A DNA stretch of 64,000 bases from SHZI01 sp038214295 (GCA_038214295.1 JBBQSA010000007.1:23919-87918), one strand, 5' to 3'. Shown: positions 16,820 to 24,825, counted from the first letter of the stretch. Made by a program: numbers and translations. Notes: a model not told the origin generated them from the sequence alone.

Positions 16820-18044
16820 GTCGGTCATTGTCGGAGCACCGTGCCAGCCGCTGCAACCCGCGGCGCCGGCCACCGGCACGAACGGCCCCGCGAGCGCGCT
16901 GGCCATGCCCCCGTCGGCCACAGCGCTGCTCGCCACGCCACTGGTGGCGCTGGTGGTACCGCTGTCGGGCCGCCAGCAGGCGCTCGGCAGGGCCGTCCGG
17001 GACGGTTTCATCGCCGCCCAGCTGGAGGCGCCGGTCGGCCGGCGCTTCAACTCGCTATTCATTGACGAGGCGCGTCTAAGCGCCGCCGAGGCCCATCGGC
17101 AGGCGCTGGAGGCCGGTGCCCGGGTGCTCGTCGGCCCGCTGCTCAAGGAGTCGGTGGAGGCGCTGGCGCCGCTTGCGCGCCAGATGGCCGGGCCCCTGCC
17201 AGGCCAGATACCCGTGCTGGCACTCAACAACCTGGCGGATACGGACCCGGGCAGCGGCGGATTCTGGCAGTTCGGCCTCGCGCCGGAAGACGAGGCCCGG
17301 GAGATCGCGTCCCGGGCCCTGGCCCTCGGGCAGCGCCGCGCGCTGGTGCTGATTCCCGCCACGGAATGGGGCCAGCGGTTGCTGGCCGGGTTCACCGCGG
17401 AATTTATCCGCGGGGGCGGCGTGATCGTCGACACGCGCACCTACCTGCCGGGCGGCGGCGACCTCGCCACGCCGATCCGCGGCCTGCTGCTCACCCGCAA
17501 CGTGCCGGACACGAGCGGCAACCTCGCGAAGAATCCCGGCGAAAAGACCGTTTTCTCGCCGGGACGGCGCCCGGACGCGGACTTTATCCTGCTCGGGGCC
17601 AACAGCAGTAACGGCAGGCAACTCATGCCCCAACTCAGGTTTTTCGGCGGCGCCGACCTCCCCACCTACAGCACCTCGGCCATCTGGGACGAGGACGCCA
17701 ACGGTGCCGAGGATCTCGACGGCGTGATCTTCCCCGACTGTCCCTGGGTCATCGACCCCGACGGGCGGGCCCGGCTGGTGAAGAGCGGCATCGTGCGGTA
17801 CCAGGGCCGGGCGGCGCTCGGCCTGTCCCGTCTCTACGCGCTCGGCTATGACGCCTACCGGCTGTTGCCGGACATCCTCCGGCAGCCCATTCCCGGCCCC
17901 TTCGCGTCCGGGGAGATTCCCGGGGCCACCGGCGTCCTCTACGCCGACAGCGCGGGCCGTATCCACCGCCGGCTGCCGTTCGCCGAGATCCGCGGTGGCC
18001 GCGCCGTGCCGCTGCCCGCCGCAGGCCCGATCCCCGGCACCTGA
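16779..18044 (+). CDS. lpoA: Penicillin-binding protein activator LpoA, short form (C-terminal domain only)
   Basis: The start is uncertain: GTG 16779, ATG 16809 and ATG 16818 are in frame. From 16779 the product is 421 residues. A hydrophobic leader ends in VIVGAPC, which is not a canonical lipobox (Pro before Cys). The rest is the periplasmic-binding-protein-like domain of LpoA/YraM, with VALVVPLSGRQQALGRAVRDGF, VLVGPLLKESVEALA, IPVLALNN, FILLGANSSNGRQLMPQLRFF and SRLYALGYDAYRL. In E. coli this domain activates PBP1A, and a TPR-like domain precedes it. No TPR domain is present here. It is followed closely by yraN and diaA, the usual order. Confidence 0.85.
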   Translation: MSPVPGVLLAMLLMSVIVGAPCQPLQPAAPATGTNGPASALAMPPSATALLATPLVALVVPLSGRQQALGRAVRDGFIAAQLEAPVGRRFNSLFIDEARLSAAEAHRQALEAGARVLVGPLLKESVEALAPLARQMAGPLPGQIPVLALNNLADTDPGSGGFWQFGLAPEDEAREIASRALALGQRRALVLIPATEWGQRLLAGFTAEFIRGGGVIVDTRTYLPGGGDLATPIRGLLLTRNVPDTSGNLAKNPGEKTVFSPGRRPDADFILLGANSSNGRQLMPQLRFFGGADLPTYSTSAIWDEDANGAEDLDGVIFPDCPWVIDPDGRARLVKSGIVRYQGRAALGLSRLYALGYDAYRLLPDILRQPIPGPFASGEIPGATGVLYADSAGRIHRRLPFAEIRGGRAVPLPAAGPIPGT

Positions 18045-18064
18045 ACAGTACGCCTGGCACCACC

Positions 18065-18454
18065 ATGCCGCCGGATGCCCCGCATCTCGCGCACGGGCGC
18101 GCGGCCGAGGCACTGGCGGCACGCTACCTGGCTGCGCAGGGTCTCCGCCTGCTCGCCAGCAATTTCCGCGCGCGCTCTGGCGAACTGGACCTCGTGATGA
18201 CAGAGCGCGGCGTGCTGGTGGTCATCGAGGTCCGGGCGCGGCGCCGGACCAACGTAGCAACGCCCGGCGCCACCATCCAGCGCAGCAAGCAGCGGCGGGT
18301 CATACGGGCCACCCGCTACTTCCTGCTGCGGCACCGGCAGTTCGCCGCCTGGCCCGTACGCTTCGACGTCGTGGAAATCACGGGCGAACTCGCCTCCCCG
18401 GTCGTGCGCTGGAGCCGCGGCGCCTTCTCCCTGGACGACGTGGCGCGGGGCTGA
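18065..18454 (+). CDS. YraN family (UPF0102) nuclease-like protein
   Basis: A 129-residue protein of the restriction-endonuclease-like fold. The motifs are HGRAAEALAARYLAAQGLRLLASNFRARSGELDLVM, then VVIEVRARR, i.e. the E..D..ExR pattern. Arg stands in the position that is Lys in canonical PD-ExK nucleases, as in many YraN proteins. It starts 20 bp after lpoA and is followed by diaA. A role in recombination or DNA processing has been suggested for the family; it is not shown here. Confidence 0.9.
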   Translation: MPPDAPHLAHGRAAEALAARYLAAQGLRLLASNFRARSGELDLVMTERGVLVVIEVRARRRTNVATPGATIQRSKQRRVIRATRYFLLRHRQFAAWPVRFDVVEITGELASPVVRWSRGAFSLDDVARG

Positions 18455-18498
18455 ACACCCGCCGTATCATGGCGTCTTGCGCAGGACCGGAGACGCCG

Positions 18499-19098
18499 AT
18501 GCCCCTCGAGGATGCGATACGCGGCCACTTCACCGACAGCATCGCCACCAAGCAGGCGGCCCTTGCCGTCCTCGTGAGTCCGATCGCCGCGGCAACGGGG
18601 CTGCTGGTTTCCGCGCTGAAGGGCGGCGGCAAGATCCTGAGCTGCGGCAATGGCGGCTCGGCCGGCGACGCCCAGCACTTCTCCGCGGAACTCCTGAACC
18701 GCTTCGAGCGGGAACGCCCAGGGCTCGCCGCCGTGGCGCTGTCGACCGACACCTCCACGCTGACCTCCATCGCCAATGACTACGCCTACGAGCAGGTGTT
18801 CTCCAAGCAGGTGACGGCGCTCGGCCGGCCAGGCGACGCCCTGCTGGCCATATCGACCTCGGGGAACTCGCCGAACGTGGTCGCCGCGGTTCGCGCTGCC
18901 CACGAACGCGAGCTGCGGGTGGTCGCGCTGACCGGCCGCGACGGTGGCCAGCTGGCGACGGCCCTGCGGCCGGGCGACATCGAGATCCGGGTGCCGGCGG
19001 AGCGCACGGCGCGCATCCAGGAAGTGCATCTCGTCGTGATCCACTGCCTCTGCGATGGCATCGACCGGGCGCTGTACGGGTCGACCAGTACTCCGTAG
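18499..19098 (+). CDS. diaA: DiaA-type SIS-domain protein (phosphoheptose isomerase-like)
   Basis: ATG 18499 with a GGAG site is preferred over ATG 18469; 199 residues. It is a single SIS domain with ILSCGNGGSAGDAQHFSAELLNRF, LSTDTSTLTSIANDYAYEQVFSKQV and AISTSGNSPNVVAAVRAA. DiaA is a tetrameric DnaA-binding initiation factor in E. coli; GmhA is the close sugar-isomerase paralogue. The yraN-lpoA-rsmI neighbourhood favours DiaA. Its last codons and TAG stop fall inside a gtactccgtagcc repeat that belongs to the adjoining hairpin element, so the C-terminus may have been altered by that element. Confidence 0.88.
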   Translation: MPLEDAIRGHFTDSIATKQAALAVLVSPIAAATGLLVSALKGGGKILSCGNGGSAGDAQHFSAELLNRFERERPGLAAVALSTDTSTLTSIANDYAYEQVFSKQVTALGRPGDALLAISTSGNSPNVVAAVRAAHERELRVVALTGRDGGQLATALRPGDIEIRVPAERTARIQEVHLVVIHCLCDGIDRALYGSTSTP

Positions 19099-19395
19099 CC
19101 GGCGACACCCCGGGCCTACCCGTACTCCGTAGCCCGCGGCAGCCCGGTCAGGGATCCCTTTCGCCTACCGTGCGGCACGGTGTGCGGCGAAAGGGACCCC
19201 GCCCACGCTGCCGCTGCTGGGGAATTGAGGGATGGCCCCATTTCGGCGCTGCACCCGAGCGGGCAGTGGCGGGTGCCTCGCCCGCGACAAGACGTGTACT
19301 CACGTCAGCGGGCGGGGTCTCCCGCCGATGGCCGCGGGATGTACCACTGATCCGAAAGGGCTCCCCGACCGGGATGCCGCGGGCTACGGAGAGTA
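19088..19395. repeat. Hairpin-rich non-coding element with inverted terminal arms
   Basis: This fills the gene-free 19099-19406 gap. A 13-bp direct repeat gtactccgtagcc lies at 19088-19100 and 19122-19134. The left arm (19123-19162) and the inverted right arm (19353-19395) share about 37 of 41 positions. Inside are several stems. The first is a long hairpin with TCCCTTTCGCC/GGCGAAAGGGA and ACCGT/ACGGT (about 19154-19197). Then come GCACCC/GGGTGC (19251/19271) and a double stem CGCCCGC/GCGGGCG enclosing GACGTG-TACT-CACGTC (19279-19314). A half copy lies at 59764-59857. There is no coding potential. Confidence 0.8.
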
Positions 19396-19406
19396 GGACC
19401 CTGGCG

Positions 19407-19820
19407 TTACTTGACGATCTTGAGGGACGGTCGGCCCGCGGGTGGCGGTGCCGGCGTCTCGGGCGGCGACGTCGGCTCGGGCGGTGAGCCGTCGCTGGCC
19501 GGTGTGTACTCGTCAGTGGGAAACACCAGGCCCTCGCCGGTCTCCCGCGAATAGATGCCGAGAACGGCGTTCAGGGGCACGTACACCGTGCGGGGCACGC
19601 CACCGAAGCGGGCGTCAAAACTGATGGCGTCGTTGGCCAGTTCCAGGCGGCTGGTCGCCGAATAGCTGACGTTGAGGATAATGCGCCCCTCCTGCACGTG
19701 CTGGTCGGGAACGGCCACATCAGGCGCCGTGGCGTCCACGACCAGGTGCGGCGTCTGGCCGTTGTCCGTGATCCACTGGTGGAGGGCCCGCAGGAGATAG
19801 GGCCGCTTCGGCGTGGCTAC
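19407..19820 (-). CDS. sspB: ClpXP protease specificity-enhancing factor SspB (start codon unresolved)
   Basis: The protein is recognised from KRPYLLRALHQWITDNGQTPHLVVDA, the GRIILNVSYSATSRLELANDAISFDARFGG core (substrate-tag binding) and a Pro-rich linker. The linker leads to the C-terminal ClpX-binding tail SLKIVK. SspB delivers ssrA-tagged proteins to ClpXP. No ATG, GTG or TTG lies in frame near the expected start. The codon overlapping the sspA stop is GTA (19820-19818), the nearest near-cognate is ACG at 19814, and the only canonical in-frame ATG (19952) is deep inside sspA. The 5' boundary given is therefore approximate. Confidence 0.9.
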   Translation of the reverse strand, partial: VATPKRPYLLRALHQWITDNGQTPHLVVDATAPDVAVPDQHVQEGRIILNVSYSATSRLELANDAISFDARFGGVPRTVYVPLNAVLGIYSRETGEGLVFPTDEYTPASDGSPPEPTSPPETPAPPPAGRPSLKIVK

Positions 19821-20470
19821 TGTCTCATCTCCATCTCGACTTCGGACAGGCTCTCCTGGAAGGCGCGCCGGGCAAAGATGTGATCCATGTAGCGCCGGAT
19901 CGGCTGGGCACCGCTGCCGTTGATCTCGATGCCGTATTTGGGCAGCCGCCATAGCAGCGGGGCAACGCTGGCATCCACGATCGAGAACTCATCGCTCAGG
20001 AAAAAGCGCTTGGCCGCAAAGACCTCCGCACTCGAGAGCAGGCTCTCCTGGAGGACCTTGCGGGCCTGGTTGGTCTGCTTGCGATCGGTGGCCTTCTCGC
20101 ACTGCTCCGCCATCGCGTACCAGTCCTTCTCGACCCGGTAGAGGGCGAGGCGAACCTGGGCTCTGCTGACCGGGTCGACGGGCATCAGCGGCGGGTGGGG
20201 AAAACGCTCGTCGATGTACTCCATGATGACGCGGGAGTCGTAGAGGACGAGGTCCCGGTCCAGCAACGTCGGCGTGGAGTGATAGGGATTGAGGTCCAGG
20301 AGATCCTCGGGCAGGTTCTCGTTCTCGACGCTGACGATGTCGATGACGATGCCCTTCTCGGCGAGCACGATCCTGGCGCGGTGGCTGTGGACCGAGGCGG
20401 GATTGGAATAGAGCGTCATGGCGGCACGCCGCCCTGGCCCGCTCCCGAAACTATTCCAGTCGTCGGACAC
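19817..20470 (-). CDS. sspA: Stringent starvation protein A (glutathione-S-transferase-like)
   Basis: GTG 20470 directly abuts the petC stop and has GGAAGGA about 10 nt upstream; ATG 20419 is the alternative. 217 residues. A GST-like N-terminal domain (MTLYSNPASVHSHRARIVLAEKGI, then LNPYHSTPTLLDRDLVLYDSRVIMEYIDERFPHPPLMP) and an all-helical C-terminal domain are clear. SspA binds RNA polymerase and modulates transcription in stationary phase. It sits downstream of the cytochrome bc1 genes and upstream of sspB, the standard order in gammaproteobacteria. Confidence 0.94.
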   Translation of the reverse strand: MSDDWNSFGSGPGRRAAMTLYSNPASVHSHRARIVLAEKGIVIDIVSVENENLPEDLLDLNPYHSTPTLLDRDLVLYDSRVIMEYIDERFPHPPLMPVDPVSRAQVRLALYRVEKDWYAMAEQCEKATDRKQTNQARKVLQESLLSSAEVFAAKRFFLSDEFSIVDASVAPLLWRLPKYGIEINGSGAQPIRRYMDHIFARRAFQESLSEVEMEMRQ

Positions 20471-21244
20471 CTACTTGACGTCCTTCCAGATTTCCTGCTT
20501 CAGGAGGTACGCGAACAACCCGAAGACCAGCAGGAAGGCCACGACGAGGACACCGAGGCTCTCGCGCTTCAGCTTCATCGGCTCACCGATGTAATCCAGG
20601 AAGTTCACGGTATCCCGCACGAACTCGTCGTACTGCTCGGGAGTCAGCTTGCCCGGCGTAGTCTGCTCGAACTTCCGGAAGACGATCTGCGTCGTGCCGT
20701 TGTGCGCTACTTCCTCGAAGGTGGCGGTCTGCTGCCCCTGCAGCTCCCAGAGCACATGAGGCATCGCGACGTTGGCCAGCATCAGGTTGTTGACCCCGAG
20801 TGGCCGCTTGGGGTCCAGGTAGAAGGACCGCAGGAAGTTGTAGATGTAATCCGGCCCCTTCGACCGCGCCATCAGCGAGAGGTCCGGCGGCGTGACCGCG
20901 AACCACCGGAGGCTGTCGGCGGGCCGCATCGCGATGTCCATGGTCTCCGTGGTCTTGGCGGCGCTGAACATCAGGTTGTTGATGACCTGTTCCTCGGTCA
21001 TGCCGAGGTCCTTTGCCAACTGGTTGTAGCGGACGTACTTCGCCGAATGGCAGCCCTGGCAGTAGTTGACGAAGTTGCGCGCCCCGCGCTGCAGGGAAGC
21101 GGCATTGGAAACGTCGTTGTTGGCGCGGGCTTGATGGCCGCCGCCTTCCGATGCCAGGGCGGGCATGGCGCCCGACAGCACAAGAACGCCAGCCATGGCC
21201 AGAACGGCGGAACGCAGGCGATAGGTCAGGGATTGACTGGGCAT
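20471..21244 (-). CDS. petC: Cytochrome c1 (ubiquinol-cytochrome c reductase)
   Basis: A 257-residue protein with a signal peptide (to about residue 32) and the haem-binding CQGCH (Cys62, Cys65, His66). The likely axial Met lies in LANVAMPHVLWELQG. A C-terminal membrane anchor follows (LGVLVVAFLLVFGLFAYLLKQ). It carries electrons from the Rieske centre to periplasmic cytochrome c. It is the third gene of the petABC operon, 7 bp after petB, and is immediately followed by sspA. Confidence 0.96.
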   Translation of the reverse strand: MPSQSLTYRLRSAVLAMAGVLVLSGAMPALASEGGGHQARANNDVSNAASLQRGARNFVNYCQGCHSAKYVRYNQLAKDLGMTEEQVINNLMFSAAKTTETMDIAMRPADSLRWFAVTPPDLSLMARSKGPDYIYNFLRSFYLDPKRPLGVNNLMLANVAMPHVLWELQGQQTATFEEVAHNGTTQIVFRKFEQTTPGKLTPEQYDEFVRDTVNFLDYIGEPMKLKRESLGVLVVAFLLVFGLFAYLLKQEIWKDVK

Positions 21245-21251
21245 GACGCGC

Positions 21252-22523
21252 TCACTCGTGCCCGTGGTAAACGACGCGCTCGGGGACCGGCTTGGTCCGC
21301 TCGCGCGAGGTGTACAACGGCATCAACAGGAAGAACCCGAAGTAGATGGCGGCAAAGAAGCGGGCCGCGTAGACGTAGACCTTCTCGGTCGCCGGCTGCA
21401 GACCCAGGTAACCCAGCGCGACGAAACTCAGCACGAAGGCCGCCAGGGCCACCTTGAACTGCCAGCCCCGGTAACGGATCGACTTGACCTTGCAGCGGTC
21501 CAGCCAGGGCAGGAGGAACAGCAGGACGATGGCGGCGAGCATCAGGAACGCACCCCAGCCCTTGCTTGGTACCGCCCGGAGGATGGCGTAGAAGGGCGTG
21601 AAGTACCACACGGGCGCGATGTGCGCCGGCGTCTTCAGCAGGTTAGCGGGCTCGAAGTTCGCGTGCTCCAGGAAGTAGCCACCCATCTCGGGAGCAAAGA
21701 ACAGCACCGCCGCAAAGATGATGGCGAACACGATGATCGCGACCAGGTCCTTGGAGGTATGGAACGGGTGGAAGGCCACGCCGTCCAGCGGAATGCCGTC
21801 CGGGCCCTTCTTCTCCTTGATCTCGATGCCGTCCGGGTTCAGGGAACCCGTCGTGTGCAGGGCGAGAATGTGCACGACCACGAGCAGCAGCAGTGCCAGG
21901 GGAACGGCGACCACGTGCAGGGCGAAGAACCGGTTCAGCGTGATGTCCGAGATGAAGAAGTCGCCCCGGATCCACTCGACGAGCCCGGCCCCGACCACCG
22001 GGATGGCCCCGAACAGCGACACGATGACCTGGGCGCCCCAGTAGGACATCTGGCCCCAGGGCAGCAGGTACCCCATGAAGGCCTCGGCCATCAGCGCCAG
22101 GTAGATCAGCATGCCGACGACCCACAGCAGTTCCCGCGGTGTCTTGTACGAGCCGTACATCAGCGCACGGAACATGTGCAGGTAGACCACCACGAAGAAC
22201 ATCGACGCGCCAGTGGAGTGCATGTAGCGGATCAGCCAGCCCCACTGCACTTCCCGCATGATGTATTCGACGGACGCGAACGCATCCTCGGCAGAGGGCT
22301 TGTAGTTCATCGTCAGGAAGATGCCCGTGACGATCTGGAGGATGAGCACGACCAGCGCAAGGACGCCGAACACGTACCAGACGTTGAAGCTCTTGGCGGC
22401 GTAATACTCGGTGACGTGCTCCTTCATCATCGCCGTGAGCGGGAAGCGCTCGTCGATCCAGTCGATGAAGCGGCCCGATCGGGTGGTGGCAGTGCTTGCT
22501 GCTCCGCTGCGTGGGGCGCTCAT
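21252..22523 (-). CDS. petB: Cytochrome b subunit of the bc1 complex
   Basis: A 423-residue integral membrane protein. Haem ligands are His102 (IRYMHSTG) and His116 (VVYLHMFR) in helix B/D order, and His203 (FFALHVVA) and His218 (LVVVHILALH). The second pair is 15 apart, as in many beta/gamma-proteobacterial and b6-type cytochromes. The Qo-site motif at residues 304-307 is PVWY instead of the textbook PEWY. The protein oxidizes ubiquinol and translocates protons. Its start overlaps the petA stop by 4 bp (ATGA). Confidence 0.96.
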   Translation of the reverse strand: MSAPRSGAASTATTRSGRFIDWIDERFPLTAMMKEHVTEYYAAKSFNVWYVFGVLALVVLILQIVTGIFLTMNYKPSAEDAFASVEYIMREVQWGWLIRYMHSTGASMFFVVVYLHMFRALMYGSYKTPRELLWVVGMLIYLALMAEAFMGYLLPWGQMSYWGAQVIVSLFGAIPVVGAGLVEWIRGDFFISDITLNRFFALHVVAVPLALLLLVVVHILALHTTGSLNPDGIEIKEKKGPDGIPLDGVAFHPFHTSKDLVAIIVFAIIFAAVLFFAPEMGGYFLEHANFEPANLLKTPAHIAPVWYFTPFYAILRAVPSKGWGAFLMLAAIVLLFLLPWLDRCKVKSIRYRGWQFKVALAAFVLSFVALGYLGLQPATEKVYVYAARFFAAIYFGFFLLMPLYTSRERTKPVPERVVYHGHE

Positions 22524-23116
22524 GCGGCGGCTCCCGTGTCCTCGCCGACCACGATCAGCTGGTCGCCGACAAAGCGGTAGGGCGGGATCTCCAGGTTGGT
22601 GGGCGCCGGCGAGCCGTTCATGACCCGCGCCGCCAGATCAAAGCGCGAACCGTGGCAGGGGCAATAGAACCCTCCCACCCAGTCCGGACCCAGGTCGGCG
22701 GGCGCCACGTCGAAGCGCTCGAGGGGCACACAGCCCAGGTGGGTGCAGACGCCAATGACAACGAGGTAGTCGGGACGCAGGGCGCGCGTGGCGTTCTTGG
22801 CGTACGGCGGCTGGTTCGACTCGTTCGAATCGGCATCCTTGAGCATGCCCAGGTTCTCATCGGCGAGGCGCGTCAGCATGCTCTTGTCACGGCGCAGGAC
22901 CCAGACCGGTTTGCCGCGCCAGACCACGCGGACCATCGCGCCTTCGTCGAGCTTGCTGACGTCCACGGTGACCGGGGCGCCAAGCGCCTGGGCCCGGGTG
23001 CTCGGGCGGAAGGACGCAATGAATGGTGCTGCCGTAAATGCCAGGCCGACCACGCCCGTCACGCTGGTGGCCACGGTCAGAAAATGACGGCGGCTTGCAG
23101 ACGCCTCTTCGCTCAT
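22520..23116 (-). CDS. petA: Ubiquinol-cytochrome c reductase Rieske iron-sulfur subunit
   Basis: A 198-residue protein with a twin-Arg start (RRHFLTVATSVTGVVGLAF) that acts as Tat signal and membrane anchor. The [2Fe-2S] ligands are Cys124 and His126 in CTHLGC and Cys152/His155 in CPCHGS. Cys129 and Cys154 form the structural disulfide. It is the first gene of petABC-sspAB. The leader upstream holds a TATACT box and a 14-bp tandem repeat. Confidence 0.96.
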   Translation of the reverse strand: MSEEASASRRHFLTVATSVTGVVGLAFTAAPFIASFRPSTRAQALGAPVTVDVSKLDEGAMVRVVWRGKPVWVLRRDKSMLTRLADENLGMLKDADSNESNQPPYAKNATRALRPDYLVVIGVCTHLGCVPLERFDVAPADLGPDWVGGFYCPCHGSRFDLAARVMNGSPAPTNLEIPPYRFVGDQLIVVGEDTGAAA

Positions 23117-23152
23117 CGAGCTGTTCCTCTAGAAAAATCCCGGTAACCGCTG

Positions 23153-23248
23153 CCTGGCCCCGGACGCCTGGCCCCGGAAGCCTGGCCCGAGCTGCAGAGA
23201 CGCGGCAAAAAGCCGAAAAAGTATACACGCCGGGAGCGCGGCTTGCCT
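23153..23248 (-). promoter_or_regulatory. petA leader: candidate -10 box and 14-bp tandem repeat
   Basis: On the minus strand, TATACT (complement of 23220-23225) is a good -10 element roughly 100 nt before petA; the -35 region is weak. In the leader, 23153-23190 carries nearly three tandem units of cctggccccggang, and CGGC-AAAAA-GCCG (23203-23216) can form a small hairpin. The hairpin may also serve the end of murA. Confidence 0.45.
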
Positions 23249-23281
23249 ATCGCCGCTTGCCTGCCGATCGGGCCGCGGAGC

Positions 23282-24538
23282 CTAGGCCCGGCGGCGAATC
23301 CGGGCGCCCAGTTGCTGCAGCTTCTCCTCGATGCACTCGTAGCCCCGATCAATGTGATAGATGCGGTCCACCACGGTCTCCCCCTCCGCCGCCAGGCCCG
23401 CCAGGACGAGGCCCGCCGAGGCCCGCAGGTCCGTGGCCATCACCGGGGCGGCCCGCAGGCCGGAAACGCCCTGGACGATGGCGGTGTGGCCCTCGATCTT
23501 GATGTTGGCGCCCATGCGCTGGAGCTCGAGGGCATGCATGAAGCGGTTCTCGAAGACATTCTCGATGATCGTCCCGACGCCGTCGGCGACGCAGTCCAGG
23601 GCCATGAACTGGGCCTGCATGTCGGTCGGGAACGCGGGATAGGGGTCGGTGCTCACATCGACCGCCCGGGGCCGGCGGCCACCCATGTCGAGGTCTATCC
23701 AGTCAGGGCCGGTATGGATGGTGGCGCCGGCCGAGCGGAGCTTGGCCAGCACCGCCTCCAGGTGCTCGGGGCAGGCCCGGCGGGCCCGGATGTGCCCCCC
23801 GGTAATCGCGGCGGCCACCAGGAAAGTACCCGTCTCGATCCGGTCCGGCTGCACCTCGTACTCGGCACCGTGCAGGCGCTTGACGCCCTGGATGACGATG
23901 CGGTTGGTGCCCGCGCCCTGGATCTGTGCGCCCATCGCGATCAGGAAACCGGCCAGGTCCACGACCTCGGGCTCCAGGGCGGCGTTCTCCAGCACGGTTT
24001 CGCCGTCCGCGAGACAGGCGGCCATCATCAGGTTCTCGGTACCGGTGACCGTGACCTTGTCCAGCAGGATGTGCGCGCCCCGCAGGCGACCCGACCGGGC
24101 GCGTATATAGCCGTCGACGATCTCTACTTCCGCACCCATCGCCCGGAGGCCAGCCACATGCAGGTCCACCGGCCGGGCGCCGATCGCGCAGCCGCCGGGC
24201 AGCGAGACGTCCGCCTGCCCGTAGCGCCCGACCAGGGGGCCGAGCACGAGGATCGAGGCCCGCATGGTCTTGACGAGGTCGTAAGGCGCCGCGCATTCCG
24301 TGATGGTCCGCGCATCGACTTCCAGGCGCATGCCGTCGTGAACGGTGACGCGGACGCCCATCCGCCCGAGGAGCTCGATGCTCGTCGTGATGTCGTTCAG
24401 GTGGGGGATGTTGCCGAGGGTCACCTGCTCGTCCGCCAGCAGGGTCGCTGCCAGGATCGGCAGCGCCGCGTTCTTCGCCCCGGAGATGCGCACCTCGCCC
24501 TCGAGGGCCCGGCCACCAGTGATTGCCAGCTTTTCCAT
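23282..24538 (-). CDS. murA: UDP-N-acetylglucosamine 1-carboxyvinyltransferase
   Basis: A 418-residue enzyme that transfers enolpyruvate from PEP to UDP-GlcNAc, the first committed step of peptidoglycan synthesis. Lys22-Asn23 (ISGAKNAALPILAATLLA) and the reactive Cys117 in LPGGCAIGARPVDLH are present, so a fosfomycin-sensitive type is expected. It follows ibaG by 41 bp on the minus strand, a conserved pairing. Confidence 0.97.
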   Translation of the reverse strand: MEKLAITGGRALEGEVRISGAKNAALPILAATLLADEQVTLGNIPHLNDITTSIELLGRMGVRVTVHDGMRLEVDARTITECAAPYDLVKTMRASILVLGPLVGRYGQADVSLPGGCAIGARPVDLHVAGLRAMGAEVEIVDGYIRARSGRLRGAHILLDKVTVTGTENLMMAACLADGETVLENAALEPEVVDLAGFLIAMGAQIQGAGTNRIVIQGVKRLHGAEYEVQPDRIETGTFLVAAAITGGHIRARRACPEHLEAVLAKLRSAGATIHTGPDWIDLDMGGRRPRAVDVSTDPYPAFPTDMQAQFMALDCVADGVGTIIENVFENRFMHALELQRMGANIKIEGHTAIVQGVSGLRAAPVMATDLRASAGLVLAGLAAEGETVVDRIYHIDRGYECIEEKLQQLGARIRRRA

Positions 24539-24558
24539 AGCTTACGCGGGTGCGGGGT

Positions 24559-24593
24559 CCAGGCCTGCCAGGAGGCCTGTCAGGAGGCCTGCC
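24559..24593 (-). repeat. 12-bp tandem repeat spanning the ibaG stop codon
   Basis: On the minus strand, caggcctcctga, caggcctcctgg and a partial caggcctgg follow each other. The first unit supplies the last codons and TGA stop of ibaG; the second has TGG in that position. Confidence 0.7.
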
Positions 24594-24825
24594 GGGCGGC
24601 CCACTCGTCCGGCGTGTACGCCTGGATCGAGAGGGCGTGAATGTCGCCACCGATGTGGGTGCCCAGCGCACCGTAGATGAGGCGGTGGCGCATCAGGGTG
24701 TGCTTGTCCGCGAAGGCCGGGCTGATGACCAGGGCCTCGAAGTGCACGTTGTCCGTGCTCTGTACGGTGGCTGTCGTGCCGGGCAAATGGGCCAGGATCA
24801 GCGTTTCGATCTCTTGTGGTGTCAT
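24580..24825 (-). CDS. ibaG: BolA-family protein IbaG
   Basis: An 81-residue BolA-like protein: MTPQEIETLILAHLPGTTATVQ, then DNVHFEALVISPAFADKHTLMRHRLIYGALG and GGDIHALSIQAYTPDEW, with the conserved His used for Fe-S sharing with Grx. It is linked to iron-sulfur handling and acid response in E. coli (formerly YrbA). It is transcribed with murA, from a divergent promoter region shared with kdsD. Confidence 0.93.
   Translation of the reverse strand: MTPQEIETLILAHLPGTTATVQSTDNVHFEALVISPAFADKHTLMRHRLIYGALGTHIGGDIHALSIQAYTPDEWAARQAS

Noticed and set aside
15917..17440. A 507-residue RsmI with a long N-terminal extension
   Set aside because: Residues before the TLYVVATPIGN region are antisense to lpoA and low-complexity; family members begin 10-25 residues before that motif.
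19123..19395. CRISPR array or tRNA cluster in the repeat block after diaA
   Set aside because: The repeats are inverted, irregular and not interspersed with equal-length spacers; no tRNA cloverleaf or TTCRA loop fits.
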